In this document: in pieces, positions 1 to 11,493 of the stretch
Layout of the letters: each line of letters starts with the position of its first letter
How positions within the stretch are numbered: position 1 is the stretch's first letter
NCBI RefSeq assembly: GCF_000224145.3
Contig: NC_020169.2
Span: 3,740,957-3,804,956 of the forward strand
Length of the DNA: 64,000 bases
Reading direction: 5' to 3'
Origin: Ciona intestinalis
Lineage: Eukaryota; Chordata; Ascidiacea; Phlebobranchia; Cionidae
Position numbers and translations under genes: made by a program
The notes under the pieces: generated by a model
What the model saw: only the letters and a program-made list of their open reading frames with translations
Databases searched by the model: none
What the model was told of the DNA's origin: nothing

Positions 1-119
1 AATTTTTGAATGAACATTGAACATAGTCTCACTGCAACCTGCTGTACCATTTTCTTTATAAAAAAGTCAGTTGTTCGTGTTGTAAATTGGGTTTGAAAAA
101 ATTCTGAGTTAGCATATTC

Positions 120-260
120 TGGTATGTAGCTAGGTTCAATTTACATTTTCATCTTAAAAAGAAGCATTCATTATACCAAGTCCAAAATTTGATGGTACTT
201 TTAGGTCACGGTTAAGCATCTCTATCAATGCACTTTTTTTCGTTGATATGCCCCTTTAAA
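120..260 (+). repeat. Dispersed repeat, related to 57.8-58.3 kb
   Basis: This AT-rich stretch shares an ordered set of short blocks with two places near 57.8-57.9 kb and 58.1-58.27 kb: a TGGTACTTTTAGGTCAC-like block, then AGCATATCTATCAAT, then TCGTTGGTATGCCCCTTTAA. It has no coding content. The family is not recognised. Confidence 0.5.
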
Positions 261-764
261 CACTGGGATAGCTAACCACTTTGCCACAGCGAGCCAAATT
301 TGATTATAATGCCTTCTTTTATATTACTGTAGGGAAGTTGGGCACATTTAGTACATAACATTCTATATTTCTCTAAACCTTATTTTAACAATTAATAACG
401 ATCGTGGTTTCGGTATAGAGTTGTGAAGACACAACCCTATAGTTTTGGTCACAAAATTTTATTGATATTATTGATTGTAATCAGTGATTTCTGTGGACTT
501 TGATAGCAACATGAAAAATTTCACCCCCGCAACCACCAAATAAAAAATGCTTGGATATATACTAGCACGCTTAAATGTCAATATTGTAAACTTAAATTGT
601 GGTTATCATTTGTGTCTGCTGTACCACGACCGGCTGTGTTCTCTATTTCTTTAACTTCGTTCAAAAGTGGCTGTATAATTCGTAATTATAAATCAGTATA
701 GAACAAATTCGCGGAGGTATCAACGTAAAACATTCTTGTTTTATTAAAAGCAAGGATATCTTAC

Positions 765-2930
765 CGTAGCTTCCTCATCTTTAACGGTCACTTTACTTAG
801 CACGGAAATAATTGGAGCGTATAAAAAAAATATAATGCCGATTCCCCACATCACCCATTTAAATCCAACATTGGCCATCACAGCTCCCGCTATTAAAGGC
901 CCTATAAACATATGGGTAATCAATTACAATATACAGATAGTTCCTTTACCGCATTGATAGTTTAACCATCCGTTACCTAATGCGTAAGAAAACGAAAATG
1001 ATATATCAGCAATTGCACAAACGCTTCCGTATATTGGTTTATGTCTTGTGTCGACCAAAAAAGCCAGCACCGGAAGTAAGCCATCCACAAAACCAATGCC
1101 AATGCCAATTAAACAACCAGGTCCTACTACTTCGGGTACCCTGTTTAAAGCATGCGTTTGTTTAGTGATTCGAAAACTAGTTTGAAATTTTGTTTTATAC
1201 TTAAAGGTTATTCTTGTAACTTACGTGCGTACAAATGGATAAATAACGAGTCCAACTACTTGCAAATAGAACCCAATCAAACAAAGTATCCACCTTGCCA
1301 CTTTGTGGCCCATCAACGCTATACCGTATGTTGTAATGAGGTACATGCCAGTAATTGGAAGAAATGAAAGCCCTGAAAATTAATCTGTTACCCGTTATTT
1401 GTGTCACTATACCAAGCCCAAAATATGTACCGGTGAAAGTAAAAAATAATATGCCTAGCTCTTACCTAAATCCAACTTGGTTGGGCACATAGTTTTAAGC
1501 ATCCATGTTGGTTGCGCCGTCTCCAGGGCTGTTATTGAAGATGATCCAGCGGTTAACGAAATAGCTACCAGAAGAATATAGGGATCTTTAAGCAATGTAA
1601 AAATGGATGAACCCATTTCATCCTAAAATAAAATAAAAACATCACGTAGATAAAACTACAGTTAAAATAAATTGTGGAGGTAAGTAACACACTTACTGGT
1701 GGCCTTCTAAATATTCTAATTTTTCGTGTTGTCAGCCGAATAACTATTAATAATAGAGCCATTACGGCTAAGATAATAAACACATATTCCTTTCCAACAT
1801 ATTGGTAAATCAAGCTCCCATACGTCGGTCCAACTAAAAATAAAGATGGCATATTATTCTACGGTCGGTTATCCATAGAATAATTAAAACACTTACCTAA
1901 TACACCAAGCGCGAGACCACCAAACGACATGCCAATGGCCCAACCTCGTTCAACTTTTTCTGTGTATGTGTCAGCTACCCAACTTAGACCGGCAGTCGCT
2001 GTAGCGGCCGAACCAATACCTTGAATGGCCCTCGCCACCAACAGAAATACGAATGACTTGCCGAAATCGAACACTGAATAAATTTGCTTGTTTTATATAT
2101 TGTACTTTTTCAAGAGTATTTAACTTACTTAATGCGGACGTTGCCATTACAATATAACCGGCAAGTAGTGGAACATCGAATCCAATCTTATCGGTAATAG
2201 GTCCAACAGCAAAGTTAGCCAATACTTGTACGAGTGGCTTCGCAGATAGTAGAATACCCATGTAAAATGATTGTTGGCTTGACACTGCTTTACGATGCGG
2301 ACATTGATGCGATAGTGTCTTCGTGTAATTTGTTACAATTACATGATGCGTTTGAGGTCCTGTTGACATTGTATCCGTTTTGCCGCTCGTGAAGTTAAAG
2401 TGCATTTGGGAAAAATATTCTGGTAGAACTGGAACTGAAAACAGGTCGTTTCGCTTTAAATACCATTATGAATGGGAGCTTAGTTTTATGATCGAATTTA
2501 ATATAGCATATAGTATGTGATAAGATGGGTAATGCGTGCAAAAATATTCAGTATTTGCTAACGTTTTTTTGACAATTAAGAACGCTCTTTTATTGTCATA
2601 AGAATACTTTAACTGAATTGTGTAATTTTTTTGTTTATTACCAAATTGGACGGTATCAGAATAAAAACATCTAACCGCAATTAAATGATCACTCTGGGAA
2701 CAAACTTATACAACCGACTATACAACAAATATGTTATGTTCTACAATGAGATGTGAAATACTTAAAAAATATATTTCTGATTTAAAAACGTAATCACCTA
2801 CGTAACAAAACTTACCAACGGCTGTTAGCAAAATGTTGTCGACCATTAAGCTGGCATATACGATTACTATGACTAACTTCTTAGATTCGAGACATGCTTT
2901 AAGCTTACCACCGCAACTTAAAGAACCCAT
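765..2930 (-). CDS. SLC18A: SLC18 vesicular monoamine/acetylcholine transporter (3' end not found)
   Basis: A proton-antiporting 12-TM transporter of the major facilitator superfamily that loads amine or acetylcholine into secretory vesicles. Eight exons fit in frame: 2816-2930, 2129-2434, 1897-2073, 1697-1833, 1466-1622, 1225-1372, 977-1140 and 765-901. TM1 carries the SLC18 aspartate in [11 protein letters not shown], followed by VPVLPEYF. A glycosylatable, cysteine-containing lumenal loop follows, then the TM2-TM3 block with the DVPLLAG motif. [10 protein letters not shown] and [12 protein letters not shown] match the vesicular monoamine transporters, whereas [17 protein letters not shown] and YALGPLIAG look more like the acetylcholine transporter, so the subtype is open. 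The conserved aspartates of the last helices (FVDG, IADIS) are present. The start at 2930 gives a typical short cytosolic N-terminus. The last short exon, encoding the C-terminal tail, was not identified below 765 and may lie outside the window. Confidence 0.88.
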
Positions 2931-2985
2931 ATAGTCCAGTTAAAAAAAACCAATACTAAGTTGGTCAACTATTTTATATTTGCAA

Positions 2986-3182
2986 TATAGTAGGGTGGGG
3001 AAAGATGGGACACCTTAAACCTCTATTTTCTCGCCCCGTTTAGTAGTAAACAAAGAACTTTCAAGAAATTATAAAACTAAATGCCCATGACTCCCATTGA
3101 TCGTTAGTAATTGTTTAAAACACGATCAGAATATTTAGTTATTATGAGCTAAAGGTGTCCCATCTTCCTCCACCCTACTATG
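2986..3182. mobile_element. MITE, about 195 bp, TAGGGTGGGG...CCACCCTA ends
   Basis: A short non-coding element with inverted ends: GTAGGGTGGGGAAAGATGGG at the left and its near complement before CCACCCTACTA at the right, with TA-rich flanks. Its interior is shared with about ten others in the window. It lies just upstream of the SLC18 gene. It may belong to the MITE class described from Ciona as Cimi; that name is a guess. Confidence 0.85.
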
Positions 3183-3550
3183 TACTATTTTGGTTGACGT
3201 CTATTTCCCTCTCGTAAGAAATCTTGTAATGTAAATGCAGTTACAAAGTTTATTACTGATATCGAATTCTTTCGTTCTTTTAGAAACTATATTTCTGCTT
3301 CTGTATGGATTGCAGCCACGTTCGGGCTGGCTTAACTTGTGTCGTTTATCATTTCCCACTTCGTCGTACATCATTCTGATTTCCGGGAATAGCATTTCAG
3401 GAAAACAGCTAGAATGCTTAATTATTAAATCACGACTTGTTGGTGTTGTTCCCTAAGATTGCATTTTCATTATAATGCGAGTTCCTGGTGACACAAGTTA
3501 GAGACATTGTTTTCTGTAACATAATTTAAAATTGCATGAACCTTAAATAA

Positions 3551-3748
3551 TATAGGAGGGTTGGAGAAGACGAAACACCTTTTATCATTCTATTTTCTCA
3601 TCACATTTGGTAGTAAACAAAGAAAATCAAATAATTATAAAACCGTATTTCTTCAACTCACGTAGACCGCCGTCAATTGTTTAAAACACGATGAGAATAT
3701 TTAAATATTCTCTGCCAAAGGTGTCCCGTCTTCCCCCACCTAACTATA
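3551..3748. mobile_element. MITE, same family
   Basis: Inverted ends (TATAGGAGGGTTGG and CCCCCACCTAACTATA) flank the family's shared interior, including TTGTTTAAAACACGAT. It sits about 250 bp upstream of B3GALNT2 and is more diverged at the left end than the copy at 2986. Confidence 0.8.
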
Positions 3749-4001
3749 TTCGTTTTGAATTACGGCGATACAAGTAAGCGAGGTATATTATGTACAACAG
3801 TATGTCGGGTAAATTGTCATAATTAAACACATTTTTCAAAAATAAGAAATTCACAAAATTACATCTTAAAGTGGCAATTTGGCGGTAAAACATATTTCCA
3901 TGGCGGCCATGGCGGTAAAACATATTTTAACCACGTGCAGCGCTGTCATTTCAAAACATTCCTTGCAGTTGTGTTGTGTTGACTCTTTTAAAGTGTGGCG
4001 A

Positions 4002-7000
4002 ATGCTATCGAAGGTATCTGCGCTTTCAGCTGTGATTGCTTTTGTTGCTGTGTTAATCTGCATTTGGAAATTTGATGGTAAGCAAAAATCTGTATTTTTA
4101 TTAAAGTCGGTGCTGAATGACATATATTCGACTTCACAGTTTTGGCAACGAGACGTGACGACGTGAGGGGCGCAGTTTTGGTTTGTGGGTTAATAGTGGT
4201 TAACGTCAACCATGAATTTGTTACAGATTCTGGCAGCGAGGAACGTACAAGCTACAAGTTAGTCCTTGGGATTTTGTCAGCACGTGACCATTTCAAGGAA
4301 AGACAAGTTATAAGGGAAACCTGGATGAAATTAGTGACTCAAAGTTCTTCCCTTAAAAATAAGTGAGTTGTTCTTTTTTGTGTAACTTCATATGTTTAAG
4401 TATTGTATTTTCACTATTTTGTATTTATTACTAAATTGTTAAACAAAAAATGATTTACGTGATGACAGTCATTGCACCTAAGATGGATAACCCAACAAAC
4501 GCACACAATATGAACACGCTGGTATGCGTTGAATGCCAAGAAAAAGCCCAACGACTTTATTCAAAATTTCCTGAAAGCGGTAACTTGAAAATTGAACACT
4601 GTGTAAAATGCGGCAAGCCAGTTGATAAATACATTGAATATGATACTACTTTGCTGTTGTTGGATCTATTGCTGCTTAATAAGGCAGCATGGCGCCATGT
4701 ACTGTACAATTCTGACATTGGGTATCTGCATTGGAAGTTAGTGGCTGTGTGCTTATTCTGTGACGGTTACATGAAATGGGTAATGTCTGCTAACAAAGCC
4801 TCAGCCAAAGTTGTTGAATCAGAAGACCTTGTATTTCTTGCTGCAAAACAAGTAGAACTTTATGTGTTGACATTTATATCATTTCTTGAATTTATTGTGT
4901 TTTTAAGTGCAACTGTTCTCAGTCATTACATTTTAACGTTTTGCAGTAGCAAAATAGAAACTGTTTCCCTGACTTCTGTTGTACGTTGCGTGGTGTTGGC
5001 TGGAACTGGAAAGTTATTGTTTATTCCAGCAATAATTTGGGCACAATCTGATACTGGGACTTATTTACAGTTGATTGTGCTTTATGTCCTTTTTTGTAGT
5101 GCCTTGTCATTAAGCATTGTTACTCATAGAAATTCCATTGTAACTTTTTTGATAATCACATGTGCGTTCTTAGTATCTGAACCTTTGATAAAACCTATTA
5201 GTGATTGGTTGCTGTCACAAAAATTCCATTGAATGCATTGTCATTTGAATGTTTTGTAGTTTTCTGCATTAAATTAAAGTCAACAATTTTTGTGTTTTTT
5301 TTTAGGGTACTGGTAAAGTTTGTTTTGGGAGAAAAAGATTGCGAGATTCCTCCTGCTTACAGAGCCGATATCTATAGCTGTCAAAATGAAAAACATTGGG
5401 AGTCAGATCTAGGTTAGTTATTGTGAGAATATTGTACCTAAGCATTTATTTTTAAATTGCAACAACTTTTCGTTTTTTAGAGGTACCTTCAAGCAACAGT
5501 TTGGCAATAGAGAGTCTTACCCAATGTAATTTTGGAAAATATGAAAAAGTTTTCAAGTTGGTGGCTATAGATTTTGTTGTCAAACATACAGTTGTATTGA
5601 CTGGTTTATCGCTCTTTAAGGAAACTGTCAAATGGTGTGACAAGCAAAGTATAAGAGTTGAATTACGTGATTTAGCAAAGGTAAGTTTAAAACTAAAAAA
5701 CCTTTGGATCAAACAAGAACTAAATATCAATTTGCAGAATGAGGTGGTTACTTTTTCAGAATTTCAAAAAAGCGATTTTGATTCGAACAGTTGCTTTGTG
5801 ACCCAGGATGTGGAAAATTATATTCTTCCAAAAGGTTTTTATGGAACTATAGTCGTTTATTGCCCAGACTCAAGTGGGTGCTATGGAGTTATTAAATCCA
5901 GTGGAATAGATGAGATAATGAACCATCCAGCTGTATCTTATTCTCCTGTTAGTATGAACATTTTCTATGCAGCTGCACTATTGTGATTGTATGTCTTTTT
6001 TACTGTCTATGTTGCATGCTGGCCGTATTGGCTGCCTAGTAATCATAGCCATGGGTATTTAGTTTTATAACTTGAAGCTGTTATCACTATGTGTATGTAA
6101 GCTCTGTAGAAAAAAAACAAAAATCACCCACAAAGTTACATACTTAATAACTGATTAGCAGCTGCAAAAACAAGCAGGTGACATTCATTTAATTATTAAT
6201 TTAAAGTATTAGTTATTTTATAGGTAATCAAGTATGGATATAATGATGAAGATGCTTCGGATATGCTCGGTTTTCCAGTAGAATTGTACGATCATATAAT
6301 TCCAGCACTTTTTCAATTTTATTTGCAAGGTGATTTAGGTTAAGTTACTTTTTGTTGGTATATCTTGGCAAAGTGATTAGGTCAAGGCTGGTTAACGGCC
6401 ACTTAACTACAGTTGCTCCAACTCACTGGTCCCAAAACAACTGTCATTTTCCGGCCATGCGAGGATCACCTGCAAAGTTACATACTAGGTAACTCTTGAA
6501 TGGGACATGTAATAAACAAAACACCTGTTTTATAAATTATAACATTTGAGTTGCCCCAGCACACAAGGCTAAATAAGTTATATTAATACATTTTATCTTT
6601 CTAGATGGGAATTCAATTAAAGCACTAAAAGCTGAAAAGAAAAAACAGTTTGATGTTTGGAAAGAAAAAAACAGAAAAATTGACATTAAATTAAAAAAGG
6701 AAGTTTCACTTCACAAAGATGTTTTGTTGGTTCCCAATGTGAGGACTAAACCAACATTACCATTGACTGATGTTTATCGAAATTTACCATTAAAACTACT
6801 AGCATTTTTCAAATGGACCGCTGAGAATATTCACTGTGAATTTATTGGGAAAATAGATGATGACAGCTTTGTAGATATTAACAACATTCTACAGGTAATT
6901 ACAAATAACACGGTATGTTATCTGTAGTAAGAATGTAATGTATTAAAATATCGTATCTTAATTTTCTAGGTTATAAAACGCAGTGGTGTCAAGGAGAACT

Positions 7001-7427
7001 CGTGGTTTGGAAGTTTTCGTGCAGATATCCCTGTCGCTAGATGGGGCAAGTGGGCCGAGTTGAGTTACACTGCCAATATCTATCCCGCATTCGCGTACGG
7101 TGGTGGTTATGTTATCACCTCTGACATAGCACTGTGGTTGGAAAGAAACGCAAAAATGCTGCACTCCTACCAAGGAGAAGATGTTTCAATGGGAATATGG
7201 CTTGCAGCTTTGAAGCCGAAACTATTACCGGTTAACTAAATAGTTACGGAAAAATAGATTGATTACTATTAACGTTTTTTTGTATTTTTTAGGACAAAAT
7301 GTGGTTTGTCAATGCCGACTGCAATCAATATATGCTGGTATCCAGTCAGCTCAACTCTACAGCTATCACGTGGATGTGGGGAAACAAAGAGAAGTGTGGC
7401 AACCCTTGTCAATGCGATGTTACGTGA
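4002..7427 (+). CDS. B3GALNT2: UDP-GalNAc:beta-1,3-N-acetylgalactosaminyltransferase 2
   Basis: A type II membrane glycosyltransferase of family GT31. The vertebrate enzyme adds beta-1,3-GalNAc in the ER to the O-mannosyl glycan of alpha-dystroglycan. Exons 4002-4077, 4227-4362, 5306-5412, 5481-5947, 6224-6338, 6605-6894, 6970-7230 and 7293-7427 join in frame to 528 residues, against about 500 in human. An N-terminal signal anchor (MLSKVSALSAVIAFVAVLI) is followed by GILSARDHFKERQVIRETW, the family's first block. The metal-binding DDD occurs in GKIDDDSFVD, and the late block is YQGEDVSMGIW. The C-terminus ends CGNPCQCDVT, close to the human end. Bases 5681-5737 have good splice signals and are a multiple of three, so they may be a small intron; removing them gives 509 residues. 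The ARV1 gene occupies the second intron. The middle exons (5481-5947 and 6224-6338) are the least conserved. Confidence 0.92.
4450..5232 (+). CDS. ARV1: ARV1 lipid-homeostasis protein, intronless and nested
   Basis: An ER membrane protein of the ARV1 family, involved in sterol distribution and GPI-anchor biosynthesis. The 260-residue open frame has the N-terminal ARV1 homology domain: a four-cysteine zinc-ribbon-like motif (CVEC at residues 26-29, CVKC at 51-54) directly followed by GKPVDKYIEYD, the family's most conserved string. RHVLYN and several hydrophobic spans follow, including KLLFIPAIIWAQ. A later methionine at residue 21 would also give a full domain. The frame begins 87 bases after the donor of B3GALNT2 exon 2 and ends 73 bases before the next acceptor, on the same strand. 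I see no obvious promoter and no splice acceptor just upstream of its ATG, so it may be expressed from unspliced or alternatively initiated B3GALNT2 transcripts. Confidence 0.93.
   Translation: MIYVMTVIAPKMDNPTNAHNMNTLVCVECQEKAQRLYSKFPESGNLKIEHCVKCGKPVDKYIEYDTTLLLLDLLLLNKAAWRHVLYNSDIGYLHWKLVAVCLFCDGYMKWVMSANKASAKVVESEDLVFLAAKQVELYVLTFISFLEFIVFLSATVLSHYILTFCSSKIETVSLTSVVRCVVLAGTGKLLFIPAIIWAQSDTGTYLQLIVLYVLFCSALSLSIVTHRNSIVTFLIITCAFLVSEPLIKPISDWLLSQKFH
6000..6560 (+). repeat. SINE-like remnants in two B3GALNT2 introns
   Basis: About 6000-6150 and 6380-6510 hold pieces of the SINE seen whole at 59.55-59.86 kb: CACCCACAAAGTTACATACT, TTGCTCCAACTCACTGGTC and the tail TGTCATTTTCCGGCCATGCGAGGAT. The exon at 6224-6338 lies between them. 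Confidence 0.5.
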
Positions 7428-9964
7428 CCTGTGGCTCTCAGCCACCTCATATGAGAAAGTGTTAACGCAATCATGAATACCGAACGTGGCTTCTGTAATT
7501 ATGAGGTCACCAGTAACTAAACCCCCCTGAATGGGATTTGTTATCGTATTAATTAAAAGGTTTCGCGGGGGATGCCCGTTAACCTACGAACAATACACGA
7601 AGTATTTGCGGACAAATCAACGTCCAATTATTTCTTTTCTTATCGGTTATATTCTTCCTTAAAATCTTGCTAGCTATTCTAGTATTGGCGTCAGATAACA
7701 TTTCGACGTGAGAAAATGCGAAGGATAGTAAGATGGTACTTGGAAACTGTAACAGATAGGATATTGTTCGAAAGTATGCGTGTGGGTGTACGTTCACAAG
7801 AGTTTTTGTGTATCTCGAGTAATTGCTCGCTCAGTTTCGTGCTTTGCTTTTTGCGAAACCTGCAATTATCTCTATATGCGTTTGCAGCGCGCCTTTCAGA
7901 TGTGCAGTTGCACCGCATTCTTTTAGCTTACGTACACTGTTACTGGTCTGCACTTGAAAGAAAATCACGCAACGTCTATCTTGCTTCACCTGAATGCTCA
8001 GCCGTGTGTAAACCGCCAAAGATCTGTTGACGACACAATGCGGTCAATTGTTCATAGCGGCCAAGATTTCTGACCATCCCTGTGGTGACGTAATACTGAA
8101 CCGTTTGTTTTGCGAAAACCTGGTTGTTTTTCGTGATTTTTTAACAGTCAGCATGCTACCGCTTGTTAAAATCATATGTAGCGCATTTGGACATGTGCAT
8201 TAGTGCGGTGTACAGCTGTTTTGGGATTTGGTTAGCTTTAGACGCATGCTTGGCAGTTGCAACCCCATATGCTTTAACGAGCATAATTCGGATACGGATG
8301 TTTAGAACATGCAGATTATGATCACAAACCATTTCGCTGTAAATTAAGATGTGGTCGTTATAAACATTACTGGTTGTTGTGTCATTTTGAGGTTTTAAAT
8401 AGTATACAGTCTATTTATAACACGTTTATACACCATGCGCCTTTTGTATTTGGAATGTTAAACTAATTCCTTGCTTTATATCTGTCTAGAAACGAGTGAG
8501 TTACAACAAAATATAGCATTGTTTGTAGGTATTAACCGTGTGGGACTAACTTATAGGCAGAGATATATAATACTGATAAGACGTTTTAAATCTGGCTAAC
8601 GCAAACTAAGAGCTTGATTGAGGTAATTAAGGCTATCTACGATCAACATAAAAAGTCACTCAAGTTTTGATATGTTGATACCCGGCATCGTGATTGAAAA
8701 GGAAGTAATAGATTTTATCAGCCACGATTTCTGCCGCAATACTTAGCTTAGCTGGGTTATGCGGAAGTTTACGCCTGTGATGCTCCGTTAGAACAGGCAC
8801 TTGCTTACACTTGTGCTAAAGATAACAACACCTGCCGGCAGGGTATTATTAAATCGAGTAGATAACTTTGAGTATTCGGGGGACAATGTTTAGTGTTTAT
8901 CCTGTTCCTCTTGGATTAGCAAAAAGATCATCGTTTGCAGATAACAAGTCGTGCCTGCGAAAGTCACGTAATAGAGCACCATGTAAACCACACAAGTTGT
9001 TTAAGTTTGATTATACCTAAACCAACCCATGTTTTGACAAACCGATGACAGGCAGCTGCGCAGGTGGAAAGGTGGAGATAAATCATTGCAAACAAAGAAA
9101 CATTTGTAAAACTGTCTTTAAGTAATGACCTTCTGCAGAAACTTTTTTCATTCCTTCTATTTTTTTTCCAAACAAAACCACTCGCGTTTAAAACCTCTGC
9201 TGTGCTGTTCGAGCGGTTCCAAATTTTCAATATTGGTATCAATGTATAATAACAGAAAATGGTATTTGTTAGGTGGATATACCTGAACTATTGCCTGGAA
9301 TTTTGCTAAGTACAGAGCGGTTATGACGCAAAAAAGGAAATAGCTATTTAAAGTCAGATCACCGTAAATTGTAACAAACGCGAAGTGCGTCAGTGTTACT
9401 GTAGTTGTTGTAAATGCGTACCTGCAATCTAAACATAGTGGTTTGTCATTGTGTTCCGGATTTATTATGCTTAGAGTGGCACACGCGTAGAACGAATTAA
9501 AATTCATTGTTTAGTGCTGTCCGCAGGTGCCGCAGGAGCAATTTTGTGGGCTTCGTACGTATAGACTGCGTTTACGCGTTCTACGTCAGACGTCTGCAAA
9601 ATATATGATTAGAAAGCTATGTTAGATTTTAAGGTACAGAGTATATGTTTGTTGTGAGTCTAGATATTAAAGTTATTTTGTATTTTATCTACGTCACGTA
9701 TACCCGATATCGAATTTTAAAAAATAAAGTCTAACTGTAAGAGTTAACTGAGAAATTGCTGATGTAGCTGAGCCGCAAATACAAGCTAACACTGCGTACG
9801 TGCGTAGACGTCGTAGCGGATTAAAGCGTTAATCTAGACGTCAGCGCAATTTGATTTAGTTCAAACGCAGTTCTAACGGAAGTGAGGATTTATATATAGA
9901 TAGATAATGCGTGGCTTCGTATTTACCGCGGATAACTTAGTGCCTGTGGGATTCGGGTTTATAA
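7428..9964. other. Gene-free stretch
   Basis: I find no reading frame with recognisable motifs and no repeat copy in about 2.5 kb between the end of B3GALNT2 and the small frame at 9965. A 116-codon minus-strand frame ending in hydrophobic segments (9157-9507) was considered and not accepted. Confidence 0.5.
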
Positions 9965-10153
9965 ATGAATAGGAGCAATGTGATTCGAACTTTCGATTTG
10001 GCGCGTAAGGAGGCGGAACATTATTCAATTACAGAAGCTATATCTTGTGAAGATGACGAGCTGTATTTAGACGCACGTTCTCTAGAGACCATACATAACG
10101 ACCTATATTTGACGCAAACTTGGTTACCGGGCAACCTTGACATTGGGGAGTAA
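9965..10153 (+). CDS. Possible small gene, 62 residues
   Basis: Not recognised. A 62-codon open frame starting MNRSNVIRTFDLARKEAE encodes an acidic, soluble-looking peptide. The support is positional: a TATA-like TTTATATATAGATA about 65 bases upstream and an AATAAA at 10199-10204, about 45 bases after the stop. No splice sites are needed. It could equally be chance, or the last exon of an unseen gene. Confidence 0.25.
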   Translation: MNRSNVIRTFDLARKEAEHYSITEAISCEDDELYLDARSLETIHNDLYLTQTWLPGNLDIGE

Positions 10154-11305
10154 CAAAAAATTGACCCAGCTCTATATTGGTCGAAGGGCCAACAGTTTAA
10201 TAAAATTTATTATTATAGACATCTAGAAAAAGATAAAACAGTAAAATTTTCACACGCAATTCGGCGAGTCGATGTTTTTTTGCTTTTTCGAAGCAAGCAC
10301 CTGGAACTAAAACAAATATAGAAAAGTTTGCACCGTTTCAAAACAACGTCATTATATAATTCAAAATTCCTGAAAAATGGGTTTACCCCGACAAGCTTTT
10401 TACGTTTCAAATGGAAACGACGTCATGACGTCATTTCAACCACCCGGAAACTTGAAACTGCACGTTTTTTTCCTTAAACGCAAACATTATATTTCGGCAC
10501 CCTGTTTTCACTGCGAAAAATAAAATATTCCAAAGTTCATTGGTATGCGACAAGAGAGAAGCCCAGTGGATACGCATCAGTTGTGGCCATAACCCGTGCA
10601 ACCACCGATGCCGCAACAGTAATGTTATAAAATTCCTGTATAGATCGCCCTCTAATATGATTGTCATAAAGTGCGGAAGAGAACTAAAGAAAATCGATAC
10701 GTACTTCCTAAAACCGTCGCTTTGAGTCTATCAACACTAAACCGCCTGTTTATGCTTTTAAAGATTTTTCTGCTACTCGTACATTCCGTAGCGTAAAGAA
10801 AAGGAAAAACACTGTGAAACATAAGTGCTGTTGTAAGTGGGCTATTCGTTGACGTTTGCACAGCCGGTAGTTTGTATATGATGCCCAAACGCAGTCATGC
10901 TGATGGGAGGCCCTGTCATAACAAAATCACTATTCGTTCGCCAACATAACTGCGTCTATACCACACACATATCTATATTTAAACTTTTGTCCGTGCCAAA
11001 CCTTCTGCTTATTTTTGTTTCGTACAGATGATACAAAGTGGCGTTTTCTGTTAAAGAATACAAGTATAGACTGTTTCATATTTTGCACTTTTATTTCGAA
11101 TTTCATACGCTTACACTTGTTTATTAAATTTAACATCAATCTCTGTTTTCAACAGTATTCCAAACATTGGTAAATAAGAGAGTGACCATAAAAGGAACTG
11201 CAAAACAACAATTTCGGAATTACGGCATAATAAACCACAGAATAAGAGCATTGTATTTCTATAAGGTAAGCGGTTTTAGTTTCATTTGCAATATAAAAAC
11301 TGCAT

Positions 11306-11493
11306 GTATAGTAGGTTGGGGCAAGATGAGACATGTAATACTATTATTTCCTTCCAATTTAGTAGAAAAAATACAAAAATATATAAACGTATATTCTCGT
11401 GACTCTAAAAATGCGTTGTAAATTGTAAAAAAACAACGAAGAAATATGCTATACATAAATGCCAACGGTATCCCATCTTACCCCATACTATTA
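11306..11493. mobile_element. MITE, same family
   Basis: Ends TATAGTAGGTTGGGGCAAGATG and CCCATCTTACCCCATACTATTA are imperfect inverted repeats. The interior keeps the family order, including a piece resembling the TTTAGTAG...AAAAAATAC part of other copies. It is relatively diverged. Confidence 0.75.

Noticed and set aside
7716-8030. 104-codon plus-strand frame after B3GALNT2
   Set aside because: Composition and lack of motifs suggest chance; it has overlapping frames of similar quality on the other strand.
9157-9507. 116-codon minus-strand frame with hydrophobic segments and a possible donor after KFQAIVQ
   Set aside because: No partner exon, no family motif and no promoter signs; a frame of this length can arise by chance.
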